From positions 3,193,782-3,257,781 of the forward strand of contig NZ_CP130613.1 in the NCBI RefSeq assembly GCF_030623445.1: 64,000 nt of DNA, given 5' to 3'. The stretch's first letter is position 1; each line of letters starts with the position of its first letter. Positions 24,047 through 32,454 of this stretch are shown here, piece after piece. The stretch comes from Pseudogemmatithrix spongiicola. GTDB taxonomy: Bacteria > Gemmatimonadota > Gemmatimonadetes > Gemmatimonadales > Gemmatimonadaceae. The notes beneath the pieces were generated by a model that saw only the letters and a program-made list of their open reading frames with translations, searched no databases and was not told the origin of the DNA. The position numbers and the translations under genes were made by a program.

Positions 24047-26056
24047 GTGTCACAGCCCGACGCCTCGCTGCAATCGCTCGCCATCAACACCGTCCGCACC
24101 CTCTCCATGGATGCGGTCCAGGCAGCCGAGTCGGGGCATCCCGGCACCCCGATGGCCTTGGCGCCGCTGGCCTACGCGCTCTACACGCGGCACGTGCGCC
24201 ACAATCCCGCCGATCCGCATTGGCCCGACCGCGATCGCGTGATCCTCTCCGCAGGCCATGCGTCGATGCTACTCTACTCGACGCTGTATCTCTCCGGCTA
24301 CGATCTCTCGCTCGACGAGATCAAGAACTTCCGGCAGTGGGGCAGCAAGACACCCGGGCATCCGGAGTTCGGCCACACCGCCGGCGTCGAGACCACCACC
24401 GGCCCGCTCGGCCAAGGCGTCGGCAACGCCGTCGGCTTCGCCGTCGCCGAAGCGCACCTCGCCGCGCTGTTCAATCGCGATCGCCACAGCGTCATCGACC
24501 ACTACACCTGGTTCATCGCCGGCGACGGCTGCCTGCAGGAAGGCATCTCGCACGAGGCTGCGTCCTTCGCCGGCCACCAGAAGCTCGGCAAGCTCATCGG
24601 CTTCTTCGACGACAATCGCATCACGATCGACGGCCGCACGGATCTCTCCTGCAGCGATGACGTCCAGAAGCGCTTCGAGAGCTACGGCTGGCAGGTGCTG
24701 CACATCAGCGACGTGAACGACCAGTCGCAGATCGACGCCGCCATCGCCGACGCCAAGCGCGACACCGAGCGTCCCACGCTCGTCATCACGCGCACCATCA
24801 TCGGCTTCGGCTCGCCGAATCGTGCGGACACCGCCAAGGCCCACGGCGAACCGCTCGGCAAGGACGAGATCAAGCTCACCAAGGCCGCCTATGGTTGGCC
24901 CAGCGACGAACCCTTCCACGTGCCAACCGCGGCGCTCGAGCATTGGCGCCTCGCCAAGGAGCGCGGCGTCAACATGCAGGCCGAGTGGATGCGCCGTTTC
25001 GCCGAGTACGCGAAGGCGTTTCCCAGCGAAGCGAAGGAACTGGGCCGTCGTTGGCACGGCGACCTCCCCGCCGGCTGGGAGAAGTCGCTGCCCGAGTTCA
25101 CGAGCGAGAACGGCAACGTCGCCAGCCGCGCCGCCAGCGGCAGCGTCATCAACGCCATCGGCCCCGCGGTGCCCGAACTCATCGGCGGTTCCGCCGACCT
25201 CACGGGCTCGAACCTCACGAACGTCAAGAACGGCGGCATCTTCTCCGCCACGCAGCGCAGCGGCCGCAACTTCCACTTCGGCATCCGCGAGCATGCCATG
25301 GGCGCCGTGATGAACGGCATGGCCCTGCACGGCGGCATCATCCCGTACGGCGGCACGTTCCTCGTGTTCGCCGACTACATGCGGCCGGCGATCCGCCTTG
25401 CCGCGCTGATGCGCCAGCAGGTCATCTACGTCTTCACGCACGATTCCATCGGACTCGGCGAGGACGGCCCCACGCATCAGCCCATCGAGCATCTCGGGGC
25501 GCTCCGCTGCATCCCGAACCTGCTCGTGCTGCGTCCCGCCGACGCGCAGGAGACGGCGGAGGCCTGGCGCACGGCCCTCAAGCATCGCACGGGGCCGAGC
25601 GCGCTGGTGCTCACGCGTCAGAAGCTCCCGTTGATCGATCGCAGCACGCACGGCGCGGCAAGCGGGCTCGCCAAGGGCGCGTACGTGCTCAAGGATGCAC
25701 CAGAGGGTCAGTCACTCAAGGCGGTGATCCTCGCGACGGGCTCCGAGGTCGAGGTCGCGCTCAAGGCGCAGGCCGAGCTCGCCACGAAGGGCATCGCGAC
25801 GCGCGTCGTGTCCATGCCGTCGATGGAACTCTTCGCGCAGCAGTCGAAGGAGTATCAGGCATCGGTGCTGCCCGAGGGTGTTCGCCGCGTGGCTGTCGAG
25901 GCTGCGCATCCGATGAGCTGGCATCGCTGGGTAGGCGTTGATGGCGCGATCGTCGGCATCGACGGCTTCGGTGCGTCGGCGCCGGCCCCCAAGCTCTTCC
26001 AGGAGTACGGCATCACCGCGCAGGCCGTCGTGGCGGCCGTCACGGCGCGCGCGTAG
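24047..26056 (+). CDS. tkt: Transketolase
   Basis: 669 residues from GTG 24047. It transfers two-carbon ketol units between sugar phosphates in the pentose-phosphate and Calvin-type pathways using thiamine diphosphate. The thiamine-binding 'GDGCLQEGISHEA' motif (about residues 158-170), the early 'SGHPGTPMALAPLAYALY' His segment and the second-subunit motif 'GIREHAMGAVMNGMALHGG' with the catalytic Glu are intact. The C-terminal domain ends with 'SMELFAQQSKEY' and 'GIDGFGASAPAPKLFQEYGI', as in full-length enzymes. The next gene follows 33 bases later. Confidence 0.97.
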   Translation: MSQPDASLQSLAINTVRTLSMDAVQAAESGHPGTPMALAPLAYALYTRHVRHNPADPHWPDRDRVILSAGHASMLLYSTLYLSGYDLSLDEIKNFRQWGSKTPGHPEFGHTAGVETTTGPLGQGVGNAVGFAVAEAHLAALFNRDRHSVIDHYTWFIAGDGCLQEGISHEAASFAGHQKLGKLIGFFDDNRITIDGRTDLSCSDDVQKRFESYGWQVLHISDVNDQSQIDAAIADAKRDTERPTLVITRTIIGFGSPNRADTAKAHGEPLGKDEIKLTKAAYGWPSDEPFHVPTAALEHWRLAKERGVNMQAEWMRRFAEYAKAFPSEAKELGRRWHGDLPAGWEKSLPEFTSENGNVASRAASGSVINAIGPAVPELIGGSADLTGSNLTNVKNGGIFSATQRSGRNFHFGIREHAMGAVMNGMALHGGIIPYGGTFLVFADYMRPAIRLAALMRQQVIYVFTHDSIGLGEDGPTHQPIEHLGALRCIPNLLVLRPADAQETAEAWRTALKHRTGPSALVLTRQKLPLIDRSTHGAASGLAKGAYVLKDAPEGQSLKAVILATGSEVEVALKAQAELATKGIATRVVSMPSMELFAQQSKEYQASVLPEGVRRVAVEAAHPMSWHRWVGVDGAIVGIDGFGASAPAPKLFQEYGITAQAVVAAVTARA

Positions 26057-26089
26057 TTCGCGCATGCAGCTCCGCGCGGCCTCCCCACG

Positions 26090-27100
26090 GTGACCTTCGC
26101 CGCCCGATGGACCGCGCGAGCCCCCGGGCTCGCGCTTGTCATTCTCGTCGCCGTCGCCGCGCACGCCCTCGGCGCATGGGAGGTCCGCAGCCTCGGTCGG
26201 ATGCTCGTCGATCCGCTCGTGCTCGCCATCCTCCTCGGCATGCTCGTGCGCGCCGTGCTCGGCGCGCGTGATCGCCTCGAGGATGGCATCGGCTTCGCAG
26301 CCAAAGACGTCCTCGAAGTCGCGGTCGTCCTGCTCGGCGCCTCCGTCAACCTCGCGATGCTCCGGAGCGCGGGCGTACCGCTCGCGCTCGGATTGCTCGG
26401 CTTCGTGGCGCTCGCCCTCGTCGGCGGCATCGTGATCGGCCGCGCGTTTGGGCTCACGCCGTCGCTCAGCGTGCTCATCGCCGCCGGCAACGCCATCTGC
26501 GGCAACTCGGCCATCGCCGCCGTGGCGCCGAGCATCGGCGCGCGCCGCGAGGACACCGCCTCGGCGGTGGCGTTCACCGCCTTGCTCGGCATGGTCGCCG
26601 TGCTCGCGTTGCCGCTGCTCATGCAACCCCTGGGCCTGAGCCACGAGCAGTTCGGCGTGCTGGCCGGTTCGACCGTGTACGCCGTGCCGCAGGTGCTGGC
26701 GGCTGCGTATCCCGTCAGCGACGCCGCCGGCGAGATGGCCACGCTCGTCAAGCTCACGCGCGTGCTGCTGCTCGGGCCCATGGTGCTGATCATCGCCGCG
26801 TGGTGGCGCCGCACGCACGCCGACGCCAGTGGCCTGAAGATGCCGCGCGTGGGACTGCCGTGGTTCATCGTCGGGTTCGCGCTCCTCGCCTTGCTCCGGG
26901 CAACGGGAGTCCTCTCGGTGGCCAACGCCGAACTCGCGGCGGACGGCGCGCATCGCCTCACGCTGGCGGCGATGGCCGGTCTCGGCCTGAGCGTGGACCT
27001 GCACGATGTTCGCCGCGTCGGGCTGCGCGCGGCGCTGACCGCCTCGGCCGGCTTGCTCCTGCTGGTCCTCCTCGGCCTCGGACTCGCCCGGCTCGTCTAG
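26090..27100 (+). CDS. YeiH/UPF0324-family putative sulfate/sulfonate exporter
   Basis: 336 residues from GTG 26090, with about ten membrane segments. Family marks include 'PLVLAILLGMLVRAVLG' in helix 2, 'VLEVAVVLLGASVNLAML' and the conserved 'GNAICGNSAIAAVAPSIGA' loop (about residues 134-152), also 'STVYAVPQVLAAAYPV'. Members are annotated as sulfate or sulfite/sulfolactate exporters, but few have been tested, so the substrate here is open. It lies 33 bases after transketolase in the same direction; whether they share a transcript is unclear. Confidence 0.9.
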   Translation: MTFAARWTARAPGLALVILVAVAAHALGAWEVRSLGRMLVDPLVLAILLGMLVRAVLGARDRLEDGIGFAAKDVLEVAVVLLGASVNLAMLRSAGVPLALGLLGFVALALVGGIVIGRAFGLTPSLSVLIAAGNAICGNSAIAAVAPSIGARREDTASAVAFTALLGMVAVLALPLLMQPLGLSHEQFGVLAGSTVYAVPQVLAAAYPVSDAAGEMATLVKLTRVLLLGPMVLIIAAWWRRTHADASGLKMPRVGLPWFIVGFALLALLRATGVLSVANAELAADGAHRLTLAAMAGLGLSVDLHDVRRVGLRAALTASAGLLLLVLLGLGLARLV

Positions 27101-27243
27101 CGCGCGGTTCCGGGGCGGTAGGGCGGGCCTGCGCCCAGCACCCCAGCCCGCTGCGCCGTAGACCTTCGACAGCGTTTGCCATCTGGGTGCACAGGGGCCA
27201 CATTCTCCCCCCGCGCCCGATCCCGCTCTCCGGAGATCTTCGC

Positions 27244-28869
27244 TTGACCTCACGCCGTGAGTTTCTCGCCTCCACCGGCCTCGCCGCGGGGGCCCTCGCC
27301 CTCGCGTCCCGACGCTTGGAGGCCGCTGAATCGGGATCCCCGATTCTCACCGCCACCACCGAGCCGGATCCGCAGGTCCGCGTGCTGCTCATGGAGGCGC
27401 TTAACGCCGCCAAGCTCGCCGGCGCCTCCTGGGCCGACGTGCGCGTGCAACGGCAGCGCCGCCAGAACCTCGGCACCCGCGAGCAGCAAGTCACCAACGT
27501 CCTCGACACCGATACGATCGGCTGCGGCGTGCGCGTGCTCGTGGACGGCACCTGGGGATTCTCCGCTACGCGCGCCCTCACCACCGACGGCGTCGCTCGT
27601 GCCGCGCGGCAGGCCGTAGCGCTCGCCCGCGCCAACCGCGTGGCGCGCGATCGTGAAGTGCGGCTTGCCGCTTCGCCTGCGCACCCGAATGCCACCTGGA
27701 AGTCGAGCTACACCGTCGACCCCTGGTCGATCCCGGTCGAAGAGAAGGTGCAGCTGCTGCTCCAGGCCAACGCCGCCGCGCAGCGCGTGCGCAACGTGCG
27801 CTTCGTGAACTCCTCGCTGCAGTTCGTGAAGGAAGAGCGTAGCTACGCCAACTCCGAGGGCTCGGTCATCAGCCAGGACGTCGTGCGCTCCTGGGTGACG
27901 ATGTCGATCACCGCCATCTCCGACGACCGCCGCCAGGTCGCGACGCGCGGCCCAGAGGTCGTGCAGCCCGCCGGCCGCGGCTGGGAGTACGTGCTCGAAG
28001 CCGACATCGTCAACAACGCGACCGTGTGGGCCGAGCAGGCGCGCGAGAAGCTGACCGCGCGCTCGGTCGAAGTCGGCCGCTGGGACCTCATCCTGCATCC
28101 CTCGCAGCTCTTCCTCACCATCCACGAGTCCATCGGCCACCCGACCGAGCTCGACCGCGCGATGGGGTACGAGGCCAACTACGCCGGCACGAGCTTCATC
28201 GCGCCGCCCGACACCGTGCTCGGCAAGCTCAAGCTCGGACCCGAGCACCTCACCATTCGCGGCGATCGCTCGCAGCCCGGCGCGCTGGCCACCATCGGCT
28301 ACGACGACGACGGCGTCCAGCCGGACGAGTTCGACATCATCAAGAACGGCATCTTCTGGGATTACCAGACCACGCGCGAGCAGGCCGAATGGCTGCGGCC
28401 CTGGTACGAGAAGAACAACATGCCCGTGCGCTCGCACGGCTGCGCGTATGCGCAGAGCTGGAGCGACGTGTCGTTCCAGCGCATGCCGAACGTGAGCATC
28501 GTGCCCGACCAGCGCGTGGATCGCAGCTGGAACGACCTCATCGCCGCCACCGACAAGGGCATCGCGATGATCGGTCGCGCGTCGTACTCGATCGACCAGC
28601 AACGCTACAACGCCCAGTTCGGCGCGCAGATCTGCTATGAAGTGCGCGGCGGCAAGATCGTCGGACAGCTCAAGGACGTCGCCTACGTGATGCGGACCCC
28701 GGAATTCTGGAACTCCATCGACCTCATCGGCGGCAAGTCGTCGTACGAGCTCGGCGGCACCTTCAACGACGGCAAGGGCCAGCCGGGGCAGGCCAACGCC
28801 GTCTCGCACGGATGCCCGCCCTGCCGCTTCAAGGACATCAACGTGATCAACACGGGGGTGACGCTGTGA
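27244..28869 (+). CDS. TldD-family metalloprotease with Tat signal peptide
   Basis: 541 residues from TTG 27244, with GGAG at 27232-27235, eight bases upstream. The N-terminus (SRREFLASTGLAAGALAL) is a twin-arginine signal, predicting export of the folded protein; canonical TldD is cytoplasmic. The TldD HExxxH zinc motif is intact at residues 294-299 (HESIGH), followed by 'TELDRAMGYEANYAGTSF'. TldD pairs with TldE/PmbA to degrade unfolded or modified peptides and to mature microcin B17. The partner-like gene starts inside its stop (GTGA). A weak promoter-like TTGCCA-17-CACATT lies at 27176-27204. Confidence 0.9.
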   Translation: MTSRREFLASTGLAAGALALASRRLEAAESGSPILTATTEPDPQVRVLLMEALNAAKLAGASWADVRVQRQRRQNLGTREQQVTNVLDTDTIGCGVRVLVDGTWGFSATRALTTDGVARAARQAVALARANRVARDREVRLAASPAHPNATWKSSYTVDPWSIPVEEKVQLLLQANAAAQRVRNVRFVNSSLQFVKEERSYANSEGSVISQDVVRSWVTMSITAISDDRRQVATRGPEVVQPAGRGWEYVLEADIVNNATVWAEQAREKLTARSVEVGRWDLILHPSQLFLTIHESIGHPTELDRAMGYEANYAGTSFIAPPDTVLGKLKLGPEHLTIRGDRSQPGALATIGYDDDGVQPDEFDIIKNGIFWDYQTTREQAEWLRPWYEKNNMPVRSHGCAYAQSWSDVSFQRMPNVSIVPDQRVDRSWNDLIAATDKGIAMIGRASYSIDQQRYNAQFGAQICYEVRGGKIVGQLKDVAYVMRTPEFWNSIDLIGGKSSYELGGTFNDGKGQPGQANAVSHGCPPCRFKDINVINTGVTL

Positions 28870-30287
28870 GCGCGCATCCCTTTGCCCGTGAGCCCAAGCG
28901 GCTCATCGCCCAGCGTGAGGCTGCACGCCACGGCGTACTCGACGAGGCCGTGGTGCTCACGCGCGCCGAGTGCGAGGACATCATCCAACGCGCGCTGCGC
29001 GCGTCGAAGGCCGATGCCTGCCGCGTGTCGGTCAACAGCAGCTATGACACGAACGTCCGCTTCGCCGACAATCAGATGTCGACGTCCGGCATTACGGACG
29101 ACGCCTCGGTGAGCATCACGTCGTTCGTCGGGAAGCGCAGTGCGACCGTCCTCACGAACGACCTCACCGCGCGCGGGCTCGAGACCGCGGTTGCGCAATC
29201 GGAAGCCCTCGCCCGGTTGGCACCGGAGGATCCGGAGTCGCTCCCCGAACTCGGGCCGCAGCGCTACGTGGAGATTCCCGCGTGGTTCGACTCCACCGCG
29301 CAGCTCAGCGCCGACGATCGTGCCCGCGCGGCGCTCACGGCGCTCGAAGTCTCGCGTCGCGCCAACGACCTCCAGGTCGCCGGCTTCATCGAGTGCAACG
29401 CCTCGGCCCGCGCCATCGGCAACAGTGCCGGCTTGTTCGCCTTCCACCGCGGCACGCGGGCGAACTATACGCTCACCGTGCGCACCGCTGACGGCACCGG
29501 CTCCTCGTGGAGCGGCGCCGACGAGAACGACTGGAGCAAGATCGACTTCCGCGCCATGGCCACCCGCACCATCGAACGCGCCCGCGCCTCGCGCGAACCG
29601 CGCGCCGTGGAGCCCGGCCGGTACACGGTCATCTTCGAGCCGCAGGCCTCCGCCGACTTCCTAGGCGCCATCCGTGGCACCCTCGGTGCCCGTGCCGCCG
29701 ACGAAGGTCGCTCGGCCATGGCGAAGCCCGGTGGCGGCACCAAGCTCGGCGAGCGCATCCTCGATTCGCGTATCTCGCTGGTCAGTGACCCCGCGGATGC
29801 GCAGATCCTGAATGCGCCGTTTGACAACGATGGCCTGCCGCTGCAGCGCGAGACCTGGGTCGAGAACGGCATCCTGAAGCAGCTCTCCTACGACCGCTTC
29901 TGGGCCCAGAAGCAAGGGGTCCGTCCCACCGGCGGCGGCGGTGGATTCGGAGGTGGCGGCGGCGGCTTCAAGATGCTCGGCGGCGATTCGTCCATCGATG
30001 CCATGATCCGCGGCACCGAGCGCGGCGTGCTCGTGACCCGCCTCTGGTACCTGCGCGCGGTGGATCAGCGCACGCTGGTCTACACGGGCCTCACCCGCGA
30101 CGGCACCTTCCTCATCGAGAACGGTCGCATCAGCCGATCGATCAAGAACTTCCGCTTCAACGATTCGCCGCTCCTGATGCTCAACAAGGTGGACGCCATC
30201 GGCCCCACCGTGCGCACGGATGGCGGCGTGTTCCCGGCCATCAAGGCGCGGGACTTCGCGTTCACCTCGCTTTCGGACGCGGTGTAA
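28866..30287 (+). CDS. TldE/PmbA-family protein, partner of the Tat-exported TldD
   Basis: 473 residues from GTG 28866, overlapping the tldD-like stop by 4 bases. It has the PmbA_TldD fold across the three typical sections (N-terminal 'YDTNVRFADNQMSTSGITDD', middle, and C-terminal 'ENGILKQLSYDRFWAQKQG'). It lacks the HExxxH motif, as TldE subunits do. A very Gly-rich loop (GGGGGFGGGGGGF) sits at about residues 355-368. No signal peptide is visible. If the complex forms, it would need to ride with TldD through Tat, or TldD's signal would be inefficient. The catalytic and non-catalytic halves are thus present in one operon. Confidence 0.87.
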   Translation: MSAHPFAREPKRLIAQREAARHGVLDEAVVLTRAECEDIIQRALRASKADACRVSVNSSYDTNVRFADNQMSTSGITDDASVSITSFVGKRSATVLTNDLTARGLETAVAQSEALARLAPEDPESLPELGPQRYVEIPAWFDSTAQLSADDRARAALTALEVSRRANDLQVAGFIECNASARAIGNSAGLFAFHRGTRANYTLTVRTADGTGSSWSGADENDWSKIDFRAMATRTIERARASREPRAVEPGRYTVIFEPQASADFLGAIRGTLGARAADEGRSAMAKPGGGTKLGERILDSRISLVSDPADAQILNAPFDNDGLPLQRETWVENGILKQLSYDRFWAQKQGVRPTGGGGGFGGGGGGFKMLGGDSSIDAMIRGTERGVLVTRLWYLRAVDQRTLVYTGLTRDGTFLIENGRISRSIKNFRFNDSPLLMLNKVDAIGPTVRTDGGVFPAIKARDFAFTSLSDAV

Positions 30288-30331
30288 TGGGCGGCATCGC
30301 TCGGCTCCTCGACACCGGACGGCGCTGAGCG

Positions 30332-31357
30332 ATGCCCCATCGCTTTCCCTGGGCGCGCTGGTCCGACCAGCGACTGATGCTCCTCAAGCTCCGCGACCTC
30401 GGGCTGCGCATCGATGGCACCTGGGTCGGGAGCTGCGTCGACGAACTGTACGCCGAGCTGGACGCGCGCGACATCCGCCTCAAGCCCCACGTCTGGGTCA
30501 GCGACGAGTGGTTCTCGCCTGGGGGAGTGAGTGGCTTCGCCGTCCCCTTCTACCTGCTGCATCCGCGCCTGATGCGGCTCGAGAAGAGCCAACTCATCGA
30601 GGTCGAGGGCGGCTCGCATCACGAGTGCATGAAGATCATGCGCCACGAGTGCGGGCATGCCATCCAGCACGGCTACCAGCTCCACCGCCGGCGCGAGTGG
30701 CAGCGCCTGTTCGGCAAGTCGAGCGTCAAGTATCCGGAGGCCTATCGCCCGAATCCGGCGAGCAAGAAGTACGTCCAGCACCTGCGCCGCTGGTACGCGC
30801 AGAGCCATCCGGACGAAGACTTCGCCGAGACCTTCGCGGTGTGGCTCAAGCCGCGCAGCGACTGGAAGCGTCGCTATGCCGGCTGGCCCGCGTTGCAGAA
30901 GCTCGAGTATGTGGACCGCTTGATGGCCGAGATCGCCGGGACGGTGCCCAAGGCCCGCAACCGCGAGGTGGTCGATCCGCTGCGCTCGATCAAGACCACG
31001 CTCTTCGAGCATTACACCTACCGCCGCGCGGTATATTCGGTCGAGTATCCCCCGCACTATGACGAAGACTTGCTGCGGCTGTTCTCCAGCGACCCTCGTC
31101 ACCGCCACAAGCCCACCGCCGCCGGTTTCCTGCGGACGCATCGCGCGGACATCCGCCGCATCGTCTCCCGCTGGACCGGCGAATACCAGTTCTCGCTCGA
31201 CCAAGTGCTCACGGACATGATCGGCCGCGCTCGCGAACTCAAGCTCCGCGTCGTCGGCCCCGAACGGCAACTGCTCACCGACTTCATGGTACTGCTCACC
31301 GCGCGTACCATGAGTTTCCTCGTCGGACAGGGCCGGCGGGACTGGATCGCCGTATGA
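30332..31357 (+). CDS. Putative zinc-binding metallopeptidase
   Basis: 341 residues from ATG 30332. The gluzincin-type motif HECGH is at residues 105-109 (MRHECGHAIQHG), with a likely third ligand Glu166 in 'DEDFAETFAVWL'. This matches the group named putative zinc-binding metallopeptidases. No signal peptide is present, so it is cytoplasmic. Its stop overlaps the ATP-grasp start (ATGA), so the peptidase and ligase are made together. Its position 44 bases after a TldE homologue places three peptidase-like genes in a row. The substrate is unknown. Confidence 0.85.
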   Translation: MPHRFPWARWSDQRLMLLKLRDLGLRIDGTWVGSCVDELYAELDARDIRLKPHVWVSDEWFSPGGVSGFAVPFYLLHPRLMRLEKSQLIEVEGGSHHECMKIMRHECGHAIQHGYQLHRRREWQRLFGKSSVKYPEAYRPNPASKKYVQHLRRWYAQSHPDEDFAETFAVWLKPRSDWKRRYAGWPALQKLEYVDRLMAEIAGTVPKARNREVVDPLRSIKTTLFEHYTYRRAVYSVEYPPHYDEDLLRLFSSDPRHRHKPTAAGFLRTHRADIRRIVSRWTGEYQFSLDQVLTDMIGRARELKLRVVGPERQLLTDFMVLLTARTMSFLVGQGRRDWIAV

Positions 31358-32367
31358 GGAAGCTGCGCATCCTCGTGCTCACGCACCCGGATCTCGCGCC
31401 GCCCGACGTGCTGAGCTCGCTCACCCCGAAGGAAGCGTTCGAGATCAAGACCGAGATCGACGTCATCTCGACGCTTCGCCGGCTCGGGCACGATGTCCAT
31501 GTCCTGGGCGTGCAGTGGGAGCTGCGTCCCATCCGCGAGGCCGTCGACGTCCTCAAGCCCGACATCGTCTTCAACCTGCTCGAGGAGTTCCACGGCGAGA
31601 CCACCAACGACCACAACGTCGTCGGGTTCCTCGAGCTCATGAAGGTGCCCTACACCGGATGCAACCCGCGCGGCCTCATGCTCTCGCGCGGCAAGGCGCT
31701 CTCCAAGAAGCTCTTGCACTACCATCGCATCCGGACCCCGGACTTCGCGGTCTTCCCGATCGGTCGCAAGGTGCGGCGCCCACGGCACCTCGCCTTCCCG
31801 CTCATCGTGAAGTCGCTCATCGAGCACTCCTCGACGGGCATCTCGCAGGCGTCAATCGTCGATTCCGACGAGAAGCTGGCGGAGCGCGTGCGCTTCATCC
31901 ACGAACGCGTCGGCACGGATGCCATCGCCGAGCAGTTCATCGATGGCCGCGAGCTGTACGTCAGCGTCCTCGGCAACGATCGCCTGCGCGCCTTCACGCC
32001 CTGGGAGCTCGTCGCCGAGAAAGGCGACCCCAGCGAGCCGCTGATCGCGACGGCCAAGGCAAAACACGACCTGGATTACCAGACCAAGAAGGGCATCGTC
32101 ATCCGGGCCGCGCAGGAGCTGCATCCGGGCGTCGAGGAGCGCCTGCTGCACGACAGCAAGCGCATCTATCGCATCCTCGAGCTCACGGGCTACGCGCGCA
32201 TCGACTTCCGCCTCGACGCCGAGGACCGCCCGTATTTCCTCGAGGCGAACCCGAATCCCGACATCGCCGAGCACGAGGAGTTCGCGTCGGCGGCGAACTT
32301 CGACGGTGTCGCGTACCCTAAGCTGCTCGAGCGCATCATCCGCCTCGGACTCCGCGACGCCGAGTGA
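31354..32367 (+). CDS. ATP-grasp ligase related to D-alanine-D-alanine ligase
   Basis: 337 residues from ATG 31354. The ATP-grasp fold is seen in order: N-terminal Rossmann-like part (LRILVLTHPDLAPPD), 'NLLEEFHGE' in place of the Ddl 'LHG--GEDG' loop, 'PLIVKSLIEHSSTGISQ' for the P-loop-like lysine segment, and the metal ligands 'RIDFRLD' and 'YFLEANPNPDI'. It differs from the true ddl elsewhere in the window, which ends in the canonical '[12 protein letters not shown]'. So it is probably not the cell-wall enzyme. It likely joins an acid to an amine using ATP; the partners are unknown. It is co-translated with the metallopeptidase. Confidence 0.85.
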   Translation: MRKLRILVLTHPDLAPPDVLSSLTPKEAFEIKTEIDVISTLRRLGHDVHVLGVQWELRPIREAVDVLKPDIVFNLLEEFHGETTNDHNVVGFLELMKVPYTGCNPRGLMLSRGKALSKKLLHYHRIRTPDFAVFPIGRKVRRPRHLAFPLIVKSLIEHSSTGISQASIVDSDEKLAERVRFIHERVGTDAIAEQFIDGRELYVSVLGNDRLRAFTPWELVAEKGDPSEPLIATAKAKHDLDYQTKKGIVIRAAQELHPGVEERLLHDSKRIYRILELTGYARIDFRLDAEDRPYFLEANPNPDIAEHEEFASAANFDGVAYPKLLERIIRLGLRDAE

Positions 32368-32368
32368 G

Positions 32369-32386
32369 CCGGCGGCGTACCGCCGG
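32369..32386 (+). other. Short perfect hairpin after the ATP-grasp gene
   Basis: CCGGCGG at 32369-32375 and CCGCCGG at 32380-32386 flank a CGTA loop, two bases after the ATP-grasp stop. There is no T tract, so it is a weak terminator candidate or simply an mRNA 3' stabiliser between this gene and the outer-membrane-protein gene. Confidence 0.3.
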
Positions 32387-32454
32387 GTGTACGTCCGGTC
32401 GCCGTGACGAGACACCGCCAACGCCACGGGGCGCGAGTGCGTAGACACGGTACA

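Noticed and set aside
29938..29975. Gly-rich stretch in the TldE-like gene as a repeat element or frameshift
   Set aside because: The frame continues with conserved sequence on both sides; it reads as a flexible loop.
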